Assembly: GCA_900541505.1 (NCBI GenBank)
Contig: UQKK01000030.1
Span: 1-39,994 of the forward strand
DNA from: an uncultured Ruminococcus sp.
Lineage (GTDB): Bacteria; Bacillota; Clostridia; Lachnospirales; Lachnospiraceae
Reading direction: 5' to 3'
Length of the DNA stretch: 39,994 nucleotides
Shown here: one piece after another, positions 22,512 through 29,162 of the stretch
Numbering within the stretch: the stretch's first letter is position 1
Layout: every line of letters begins with the position of its first letter
Notes under the pieces: generated by a model
Told to the model about the DNA's origin: nothing
Database searches by the model: none
What the model saw: the letters and a program-made list of their open reading frames with translations, nothing else
Program-made: the position numbers and the translations under genes

Positions 22512-24026
22512 TTATACCAATATATCTTTCAGCTGCTTTAAGCCGCTGATTCTGTATGTGCTCTTCTCATCCTGCCCTGTTTCCTGCACATCACCTCTGA
22601 TAAACCAGCATGTGTCAATACCGTAGTTCAGTCCGCCTTTGATATCGGAGCTGTAGGAATCTCCGACAATAAGCGCTTTCTTTTTATCAAAGCCGGGAAT
22701 ATGCTTTTCCACATATTCAAAAAATTCTTTTGACGGCTTCTGCGCTCCCACTTCCTCGGAAACAAAGACATCTTCAAAGTATTTGTCCAGCCCGGAAGCC
22801 TTCAGACGCTTCTTCTGTGTCGCTGACACACCGTTGCTGATAATGAACATGCGGTATTTACCTTTGAGCCACTGGCACACTTCCTCCGCATCCTCTATCA
22901 TCTGCGCGCCTTCATTTAAGTAAGAGCGGTATTTCTGTTCCCATTCCTCTCCATTGACTTCCACACCGAACTCCTGCATTGTCAGAGAAAATCTCGTGTT
23001 GAGGACCTGACTTCTCTCGATTGCGCCCTCTTCATATTCTTTCCAGAGTCTGTCATTTATCTTCTTGTAAACCGGGAGATATTTTTCCGGTTCTTCATAG
23101 CCGTATCCTTCCAGAACATGGAGGAATGACTCCCTCTCATTTGCCTGGAAATCCAGCAGCGTATCATCAATATCCATCAGAAGATATTCATAGTTGTTCG
23201 CCGCTTTTATCTCATCAATCTTCTTATTTGTATCGAGTACCTTTTTCGCTATCATCAGCAGGTGCAGCTTGAAGCTGTCCTCCGTATCATGAACGTCAAG
23301 ACCTGTAGATTTCTTGACATTTGCCAGATACTCTTTGACTAAATCTGACGGGATGTCGAGGACCTTCGCCGTCATATCAATATCTTCTTTACATTTGTAG
23401 TATTTTGCCAGCACATGAATCTCTGTTTTTGTGAGCTGTCCGAATACAATGTCTGTAATCTGCTTTCCGTAATTGGTGACCATGGCGTTAATGGAACTGT
23501 AAATCTCCATTCCCATGTAATCTAAGAGCACTCTCTCTTTCTTAAAGATTTCGCCTGCCTTCACTGCCTTCATCGCATAAGTATAAGTACGCTTGATTCC
23601 CGCGATGCCTTTCTCCGGCAGTCCGATTCCCACACGGACCTTCTTGTCTGTCTCAAGGGTATCCAGACGGTCCACCGCTTCCTTCTTAAATGCGGGGAGT
23701 ATCTCTGTGATTTCATCCTTGCTGTGTCCTACCAGGAACGTCGCCACTCCGTTATCTACATAAAAGAGCTGGTTCCCCTCGACCGCCTTGTTGACCGAAG
23801 GCAATGCCTGCATACCTGCGAGATGCTCTTTTAACTGTTCCTTCTCCTCAAAGCTTCCCTGTTCTGTGGAAGGATAGAGAAAAACCACTGCCAGGAAGAC
23901 ATCTTCGTTCACATCGAAGCCGAGTTTCTTCCCGAACTGTGCCACCAGTCTCTCATCCTCATAAAAATAGTTCACCACATCATTGAAATAGGTCGAGAAT
24001 CCGATTGATTCCATGCTGCTGTACAT
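22512..24026 (-). CDS. PucR/CdaR-like module fused to a YjjG-type HAD nucleotidase
   Basis: Residues 1-180 form a GGDEF-like CdaR domain and 200-263 a PucR-type HTH, closely parallel to the next gene (TGLDVHDTEDSFKLHLLMIAK against TGLDVKNQEDNFKLYFMVLEK). From about 278 to 504 follows a HAD phosphatase: motif I LLMDIDDTLLDF (Asp285, Asp287), motif II FIISNG, motif III Lys in GAQKPSKEFF, motif IV VGDSYSSDI. The HAD part resembles YjjG, which dephosphorylates non-canonical pyrimidine nucleotides. The recognition helix is degenerate (IPSDLVKEYL in place of HKNTIKYRL), so DNA binding may be lost. The start is ATG 24026, 7 bases after GGGAGG. The TTG at 24041 lies ahead of that RBS. Confidence 0.85.
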   Translation of the reverse strand: MYSSMESIGFSTYFNDVVNYFYEDERLVAQFGKKLGFDVNEDVFLAVVFLYPSTEQGSFEEKEQLKEHLAGMQALPSVNKAVEGNQLFYVDNGVATFLVGHSKDEITEILPAFKKEAVDRLDTLETDKKVRVGIGLPEKGIAGIKRTYTYAMKAVKAGEIFKKERVLLDYMGMEIYSSINAMVTNYGKQITDIVFGQLTKTEIHVLAKYYKCKEDIDMTAKVLDIPSDLVKEYLANVKKSTGLDVHDTEDSFKLHLLMIAKKVLDTNKKIDEIKAANNYEYLLMDIDDTLLDFQANERESFLHVLEGYGYEEPEKYLPVYKKINDRLWKEYEEGAIERSQVLNTRFSLTMQEFGVEVNGEEWEQKYRSYLNEGAQMIEDAEEVCQWLKGKYRMFIISNGVSATQKKRLKASGLDKYFEDVFVSEEVGAQKPSKEFFEYVEKHIPGFDKKKALIVGDSYSSDIKGGLNYGIDTCWFIRGDVQETGQDEKSTYRISGLKQLKDILV

Positions 24027-24123
24027 CTTACTACCTCCCAATTGCCTGACTCATCATTTCTTTGTCATTATCCTTGTCATGATTCCTTCTTTCCCGTCTT
24101 ATCTATTCCAGGAAGAAAGAATA

Positions 24124-24152
24124 ATAATACAACACTATTTTTGATTTGTCAA
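24124..24152 (-). promoter_or_regulatory. Promoter of the PucR-HAD gene
   Basis: TTGACA (24152-24147), a 17-bp spacer and TATTAT (24129-24124) lie on the minus strand about 100 bases before the start. It is a near-consensus promoter and the strongest in this region. Confidence 0.8.
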
Positions 24153-24288
24153 TACAATTCGCTGTTTTTACCGGATTTTAGCGCCATCTTAACACCTCAC
24201 ACGCCTTATGTTTATTATGTATTTCTATATTTATAAAAACTTTGTTAAATAAGACAAAATTTTCTATAATTTTTTATCCTATTGAGGA

Positions 24289-24317
24289 TTGTAACTTCTC
24301 TCCCTATCCGTTAATAT
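24289..24317 (+). promoter_or_regulatory. Promoter of the DAACS gene
   Basis: TTGTAA (24289-24294), a 17-bp spacer and TAATAT (24312-24317) lie on the plus strand, giving a leader of about 110 nt. Together with the divergent promoter this accounts for most of the 24027-24433 gap; the remainder is AT-rich without genes. Confidence 0.6.
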
Positions 24318-24384
24318 AAATAACATAAAGCGGCGGCGTACAATGGTGTACAACAAATAAGTCACACATGTTCAGTCGCCTCTT

Positions 24385-24400
24385 CGTTTTTGCAAAAACG
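24385..24400. promoter_or_regulatory. Perfect 16-bp palindrome upstream of the DAACS gene
   Basis: CGTTTTTGCAAAAACG is a perfect palindrome in the leader, about 15 bases before the AAGGAGG (24414-24420). It could be an operator or a small RNA hairpin. Related GCAAAAA half-sites lie upstream of the carbamoylase gene. Confidence 0.4.
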
Positions 24401-24433
24401 TCATATTTTTAACAAGGAGGTTTTCATACCATC

Positions 24434-25786
24434 ATGAAAAAGCAAAAATCTACAAATTCTCTTGCACGTAAAATGGTCATCGCTCTGATACTTGGTATCG
24501 TGGTCGGCTTCTTCTTTATGTGGCTTAGAGAGACACTGAACGGTTCCGGAAATGAAGGTGTCTGGAATACCATCAACAATATCCTCTTCCAGGATATCAC
24601 AGCGGAAGGCGCTAACAGCGCAATCGGATTGTTCTACATCATCGGTCAGATGTTCATCCGTTCCCTGCAGCTGGTAATCGTTCCTATGGTATTTACATCC
24701 ATCGCTCTGGCAATCGGTACCATTTCCGATACCAGGACACTGGGACGTATCTCATTCAAGACAATCGCATGGTTCCTGCTCTGCTCCTTCTTCGCGCTGC
24801 TGCTGGCAGGTGCTGTAGGTATGGTACTGTACTCAAACGGATTCTTTGACGCTAGCATCTCCGGTCTTACTGCTTCCGAAGGTTCTACCTCATCCAATCC
24901 GCTGCTCGTTATCCTCAACGCGGTACCGTCCAACGTTACGGCTGTATTCAGCGACAACACCGCAGTACTCGCAGTTGTATTCCTTGCAGTCTGCATCGGA
25001 TTATGTATGAATGTTGTCGGCGAAGAGAAATCCAACACACTGAAGAAGCTGTTCACAGAGCTCAATGATGTCATCGTTGTGTTCCTGAACTTCATCGTAA
25101 CAAAAATTGGTCCTTTCGCAATCTTCGTTCTGCTTTCCAGAACCTTTGCTACATATGGTATTGACTATCTGCGTCCGGCACTGGTTTACGTTATCACAAC
25201 GGTCATTCTCCTGCTCATCTACCTCTTTGCAGGATACGCTTTGATTATCCGTTTTGGTACAAAGTTAAACCCGATACCGTTTGTTAAGAAGATTTCCAAA
25301 GTCGCTATGTTCGGTTTCTCCACATCCTCAAGTGCAGCCGCACTTCCGCTGAACCTGGAGACAACCTCCCAGGAACTCGGTGTAGACGAGAAGGTCGCTT
25401 CCTTCGTACTTCCGCTGGGTATGACCATCAACATGAACGGAACAGCTATCATGCAGGTCATCGCTACTCTGTTCGTTGCAGGATGTTCAGGACAGCAGGT
25501 AACCATTCCTACACTGATTATGATTGCTTTGCTGGCACTGTTATGTTCTGCAGGAACACCTGCAGCTCCGGGAGCAGGCGCAGTCATCCTGTTTACCATC
25601 CTTTCCGGATTCGGATTTACGACTGAGCCCGCGCTTCTGGCATACAGCCTGATTCTGGCAATCAACAGACCAATCGAGATGTTATGTACATCCTTAAACG
25701 TAGTCGGAGATTCCTGTACATGTATCTATGTTGCGAAATCTGAGGGACTGCTCAACGAGGATGTTTACAACAGCCCGGTTAAATAA
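24434..25786 (+). CDS. Dicarboxylate/amino acid:cation symporter (DAACS), atypical substrate site
   Basis: The 450-residue GltP/DctA-family symporter has HP1 motif STSSSAAALP, TM7 INMNGTAI and TM8 motif IEMLCTSLNVVGDS. Compared with the aspartate-carrier pattern D-x-x-R-T-x-x-N, the first Asp is Glu415 and the Arg is Cys418, while Thr419 and Asn422 are kept. Arg-to-Cys occurs in neutral-amino-acid members. AAGGAGG precedes the ATG with an unusually long gap of 13 bases. It is divergent from the PucR genes, and DctA, in this family, is known to import orotate in enteric bacteria. I infer a role in importing the substrate of the neighbouring operon; another amino acid is the main alternative. 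Confidence 0.88.
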   Translation: MKKQKSTNSLARKMVIALILGIVVGFFFMWLRETLNGSGNEGVWNTINNILFQDITAEGANSAIGLFYIIGQMFIRSLQLVIVPMVFTSIALAIGTISDTRTLGRISFKTIAWFLLCSFFALLLAGAVGMVLYSNGFFDASISGLTASEGSTSSNPLLVILNAVPSNVTAVFSDNTAVLAVVFLAVCIGLCMNVVGEEKSNTLKKLFTELNDVIVVFLNFIVTKIGPFAIFVLLSRTFATYGIDYLRPALVYVITTVILLLIYLFAGYALIIRFGTKLNPIPFVKKISKVAMFGFSTSSSAAALPLNLETTSQELGVDEKVASFVLPLGMTINMNGTAIMQVIATLFVAGCSGQQVTIPTLIMIALLALLCSAGTPAAPGAGAVILFTILSGFGFTTEPALLAYSLILAINRPIEMLCTSLNVVGDSCTCIYVAKSEGLLNEDVYNSPVK

Positions 25787-25847
25787 GACCTGATTTGCAG
25801 ATTACACACTAAAGTTTAAAAAATTTCTTTGTCAATATTATCTTACC

Positions 25848-25891
25848 AAAAAGGTGCTGCCATATGGATATCCACACGGCAGCACCTTTTT
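25848..25891 (+). terminator. Terminator of the DAACS gene
   Basis: AAAAAGGTGCTGCC (25848-25861) pairs perfectly with GGCAGCACCTTTTT (25878-25891), a 14-bp stem with a T-tract. It works on either strand by symmetry. Confidence 0.9.
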
Positions 25892-25922
25892 ATTTCCTCT
25901 TTATTTTCTTTCTATGATTTCA

Positions 25923-26012
25923 TGCTATAATCAGGAACTAATGCTCTTATCTTGTAGGAATCAATAGTACCCTCCCGCGGGGCGGTTGCACTCATTCACT
26001 GATTGTATTTTT
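25923..26012 (+). other. Possible short transcript: extended -10 and GC-rich fold
   Basis: TGCTATAAT (25923-25931) is a perfect extended -10. About 20-75 bases downstream lies a foldable stretch (AATCA with TGATT closing a loop that contains CCCGCGGGG) ending in GTATTTTTCC. No open reading frame is visible. It could be a small RNA or simply an upstream start site for the permease-metA transcript. Weak evidence. Confidence 0.25.
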
Positions 26013-26018
26013 CCGCTG

Positions 26019-26048
26019 TTGACGCAGGCTTATCCGAGGCGTTATAAT
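26019..26048 (+). promoter_or_regulatory. Promoter of the permease-metA operon
   Basis: TTGACG (26019-26024), an 18-bp spacer and TATAAT (26043-26048) lie on the plus strand, 38 bases before the permease ATG. Confidence 0.75.
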
Positions 26049-26085
26049 ATAAGATACGTATAAAAAACGGAAGGATTGAACACAG

Positions 26086-27435
26086 ATGAGTGAAGAAACG
26101 CAGCAGAAGGAGCAGAAGCCTTCTAAGAGCGGATATTACATAAAACAGCCATCGTTAAAGACGAGCGGGACATCCAAGATTAAGCAGCAGTTCGGGAAGG
26201 GGATGACTATCTTTATCGTCATCGCCGCCTGTATCCTTTTTTATTTCGCGCTGCTGCGTCTTACGGTGATATCGGCTGTTGTGGGGAAAATTATCCAGGT
26301 ATTAAAGCCCATCATCTATGGCATGGCGATTGCGTATCTTTTAAATCCCATTGTCAAAAAAGTAGATAAATATCTGGTGCCGGCGTTGAATAAAAAATTC
26401 CCCCGTCTGACAAAGCAGAAACAGATTTCCCGGGGGATTGGCATTGTAACAGGTCTTGTAGTTCTCATCGCTATTGTGGTGGTATTGCTCAATATGATGA
26501 TACCGGAATTGTACCGCAGTATACGCGATATGGTGAAGACTGTGCCGAGCCAGATGAATCAGTTTCTGGAAACGTTTACGGAGATGAACACGCAGGATTC
26601 TACGATTAGTCAGATTCTCACCAATGTGTTAAAGGAAGGAACGGATTTCCTTCAGAATTGGATGCGCACAAACCTTGTGGACCAGGTAAATGTGGTAATG
26701 TCGGGTCTGACAGTAGGTGTCATCAATGTCATCAGCGAACTTTTGAACATTGTCATCGGACTTATTGTCTCGGTCTATGTCCTGTTCAGTAAGGAGAAAT
26801 TTTCCAGACAGTCCAAAAAGATTGTCTATGCAGTATTTAAGCCGTCATCAGCCAATATGATTCTGCACCTGACTATCAAGAGCAATGAAATCTTTGGAGG
26901 ATTCATCATTGGGAAAATCATCGATTCCGCTATCATCGGAGTCCTGTGCTTTGTTGGTCTGTCTCTGCTTGATATGCCATATACGATGCTGGTGAGCGTT
27001 ATCGTGGGAGTGACAAATGTAATTCCGTTTTTTGGACCGTACATTGGTGCCATCCCAAGTGCTATCCTGATTTTGCTGGCTGACCCGAAGATGGGGATTT
27101 ATTTTATCATCTTTATCCTGTGTCTGCAGCAATTGGACGGAAACATCATCGGACCCAAAATACTGGGAGATTCTACCGGATTATCTGCTTTCTGGGTTGT
27201 ATTTTCCATTCTCCTGGGAGGGGGATTATTCGGTTTTCTGGGAATGATTCTGGGAGTGCCGACCTTTGCGGTCATTTACTACATCACAGATATGTTAGTG
27301 ACAAACAGGCTGAAAGGTAAGAAACTGCCGACAGAGACGGACTGTTATGATACATTTAGCTATGTGGATACAGATGGAACTTATGTACATTCTGATGAGA
27401 ACGAACTAAAAAAGAAAGAAAGAGGAGAGAGATAA
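26086..27435 (+). CDS. AI-2E family (PerM/YdiK-like) membrane permease
   Basis: The 449-residue integral membrane protein has a hydrophilic N-terminal 40 residues, then about eight membrane segments. The family signature region near the middle and end is visible: PIIYGMAIAYLLNPIVKKVD, TNVIPFFGPYIGAIPSA and LQQLDGNIIGPKILGDSTG. Family members have been linked to autoinducer-2 export, Na+/H+ exchange and envelope functions, so the substrate is open. An AAGGA stretch precedes the ATG. The stop codon is one base before the metA start, indicating translational coupling with a methionine-pathway gene. The C-terminal tail is charged and cytoplasmic. Confidence 0.9.
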   Translation: MSEETQQKEQKPSKSGYYIKQPSLKTSGTSKIKQQFGKGMTIFIVIAACILFYFALLRLTVISAVVGKIIQVLKPIIYGMAIAYLLNPIVKKVDKYLVPALNKKFPRLTKQKQISRGIGIVTGLVVLIAIVVVLLNMMIPELYRSIRDMVKTVPSQMNQFLETFTEMNTQDSTISQILTNVLKEGTDFLQNWMRTNLVDQVNVVMSGLTVGVINVISELLNIVIGLIVSVYVLFSKEKFSRQSKKIVYAVFKPSSANMILHLTIKSNEIFGGFIIGKIIDSAIIGVLCFVGLSLLDMPYTMLVSVIVGVTNVIPFFGPYIGAIPSAILILLADPKMGIYFIIFILCLQQLDGNIIGPKILGDSTGLSAFWVVFSILLGGGLFGFLGMILGVPTFAVIYYITDMLVTNRLKGKKLPTETDCYDTFSYVDTDGTYVHSDENELKKKERGER

Positions 27436-27436
27436 C

Positions 27437-28357
27437 ATGCCCATTCGAGTACAAAATGATTTGCCGGTAAAAGAGATACTGGAACAGGAAAATATTTTTG
27501 TGATGGACGAATACCGTGCCGCGCATCAGGATATCCGTCCCATCAGTATCGGGCTTTTGAATCTGATGCCGCTCAAGGAGGATACAGAGCTGCAGATTCT
27601 GCGTTCTCTTTCTAATACACCTCTGCAGGTGGATGTGACTTTTGTGAGGGTGTCAAGCCACGTGTCCAAAAACACTTCCACCAGCCATATTTATAAATTT
27701 TATGAATCCTTTGAGAATATTAAAAAGCAGAAATTTGACGGTTTTATCATCACAGGGGCGCCCGTGGAGCTGCTGCCTTTCGAGGAAGTAGATTACTGGG
27801 ATGAATTGAAGGAAATCATGGACTGGACGACCACCAATGTCACTTCCACCCTGCACCTGTGCTGGGGAGCGCAGGCGGGCGTATACCATCATTACGGGAT
27901 AGACAAAGAAAAACTCCCGGAGAAGAAATTCGGCGTATTCAGACACCGCGTGCGGAACCGGAAGATTCCTCTGGTAAGAGGCTTTGACGATGCCTTTTAC
28001 GCGCCCCATTCCAGACACACGACAGTGCCCCAGGACTTGTTAGAGAAAGATGAACGTATCACCATCCTAGCGGATTCCGAGGAGGCTGGGGTATTCCTGT
28101 GTATGGCAAAGGACGGCAGGCAGATTTTTGTCATGGGACACCCGGAATATGACCGGATGACGCTGGATGCGGAGTATAAGAGAGATAAGGCGAAGGGGCT
28201 GGACATTCAGATTCCTGTCAACTATTATCCTGACGGGAACCCGGAGAACAAACCACTCCTCACCTGGAGAGCCTGCGCCAACAACCTGTATACTAACTGG
28301 TTGAATTACTACGTATATCAGGTGACCCCGTATGACTTGTACGGAACGCCGTTTTAA
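27437..28357 (+). CDS. metA: Homoserine O-acyltransferase (MetA; predicted acetyl-CoA-specific)
   Basis: It acylates L-homoserine as the first committed step of methionine synthesis. The 306 residues are full length, with catalytic Cys142 in LHLCWGAQAG, the His of VMGHPEY and the following Glu. Position 111, in GAPVELLPF, is Glu. In characterised MetA enzymes Gly111 gives succinyl-CoA use and Glu111 gives acetyl-CoA use, so this enzyme is predicted to make O-acetylhomoserine (metAA). AGAGGAGAGAGATAAC forms the RBS, overlapping the end of the permease gene. No SAM riboswitch was seen upstream of the operon. Confidence 0.95.
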   Translation: MPIRVQNDLPVKEILEQENIFVMDEYRAAHQDIRPISIGLLNLMPLKEDTELQILRSLSNTPLQVDVTFVRVSSHVSKNTSTSHIYKFYESFENIKKQKFDGFIITGAPVELLPFEEVDYWDELKEIMDWTTTNVTSTLHLCWGAQAGVYHHYGIDKEKLPEKKFGVFRHRVRNRKIPLVRGFDDAFYAPHSRHTTVPQDLLEKDERITILADSEEAGVFLCMAKDGRQIFVMGHPEYDRMTLDAEYKRDKAKGLDIQIPVNYYPDGNPENKPLLTWRACANNLYTNWLNYYVYQVTPYDLYGTPF

Positions 28358-28391
28358 GCAGCCCAATACTTAGTCTGCTTGTATATAAATA

Positions 28392-28559
28392 CTATTTTTC
28401 CCTCACCGTCACCGCGATATAATTTACGACAAAGAAGATTGCCGTGGGAATGAGGATTCCGGGAATGTCAAATCCGTTCCTGAAAATGACACAGTACATG
28501 AGAAGATAGACGACGAGGAAAACGATGGTATTGACAACTGCCTGTATGATTGGTTTCAT
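28392..28559 (-). CDS. Small two-helix membrane protein
   Basis: A 55-residue product starts MKPIIQAVVNTIVFLV and has two hydrophobic segments (about 5-22 and 29-49) with a short charged end (VREK). The start is ATG 28559, because GGAGG lies 8 bases upstream; a longer frame from 28592 would run over that RBS. It has an extended -10 promoter at 28607-28615. I do not recognise a family. Function unknown. Confidence 0.75.
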   Translation of the reverse strand: MKPIIQAVVNTIVFLVVYLLMYCVIFRNGFDIPGILIPTAIFFVVNYIAVTVREK

Positions 28560-28606
28560 AAAAAAGACCTCCGTATGATTATCGTATTGCAAAACAGTGT
28601 GTCTTT

Positions 28607-28615
28607 ATTATAGCA
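28607..28615 (-). promoter_or_regulatory. Extended -10 promoter of the small membrane protein gene
   Basis: TGCTATAAT on the minus strand matches TGnTATAAT exactly. The -35 region falls in the base of the preceding terminator and is weak. Confidence 0.6.
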
Positions 28616-28625
28616 TGGAATCATA

Positions 28626-28685
28626 AAACGAAAGAGAGAATCACACTCATCGGATTGGATGAGTCTGCGATTCTCTCTTTCGTTT
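28626..28685 (-). terminator. Long-stem terminator after the DUF1540 gene
   Basis: A perfect 17-bp stem (AAACGAAAGAGAGAATC at 28626-28642 with its complement at 28669-28685) plus an inner ACTCATC/GATGAGT stem is followed by TTTTATG on the minus strand. The stem is probably active in both directions. Confidence 0.8.
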
Positions 28686-28743
28686 CCATATGACTTTTTA
28701 TGCTGCTGTTACATATCCTGTCACATCTTTTTGTGAATCAGGT

Positions 28744-29070
28744 TTAGCTGCGGCAGACAAATGTGGCACATTCAGTACCCTCACACTGACAGGCGTTGCT
28801 GCCCTCCACGCTGATTTTTCCGGCGTTACATTCACAGTTGTGATTATACTTACAATCCGTCGCCTTACAGTCTACACATGCGCAGTCCGATGCGGTTCCT
28901 GTAATGTCAGAATAGCTGTTTGTATACCCTTCCTTGCGTTCCTGGAAGCTGTCACAGCATGTCTCCTGCGCTGTCTTCGCGCTGCTGCCTCCTACCTGTA
29001 TCTTATCCAGGTCACACAAAAACTGTTTGTTGTGCACACATGTCTGCACGGTACATTTTAATTCCGGCAT
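28744..29070 (-). CDS. Cysteine-rich DUF1540-domain protein
   Basis: The 108-residue protein has 15 cysteines. Two DUF1540-like units are visible: residues 4-40 (LKCTVQTCVHNKQFLC, then TCCDSF) and 62-106 (CACVDCKATDCKYNHNCEC, then CATFVC). Such proteins are widespread in Clostridia and are presumed to bind metal; the function is not known. AAAAAAGGAGGATATCATT provides a strong RBS. It is monocistronic between thrS and a terminator. High expression is plausible from the RBS and terminator, but this is not evidence of role. Confidence 0.85.
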   Translation of the reverse strand: MPELKCTVQTCVHNKQFLCDLDKIQVGGSSAKTAQETCCDSFQERKEGYTNSYSDITGTASDCACVDCKATDCKYNHNCECNAGKISVEGSNACQCEGTECATFVCRS

Positions 29071-29162
29071 AATGATATCCTCCTTTTTTTACAGAATCTA
29101 TCAGCGCCGGTGCACAAACAGATGTACACCGACGTTATCATTATGCCCCGCAAAATTTTTAT

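Noticed and set aside
29090..29150. Hairpin downstream of thrS (CGtCGGTGtAC with GTgCACCGgCG on the minus strand)
   Set aside because: The stem is plausible but no T-tract follows on either strand, so I do not call it a terminator.
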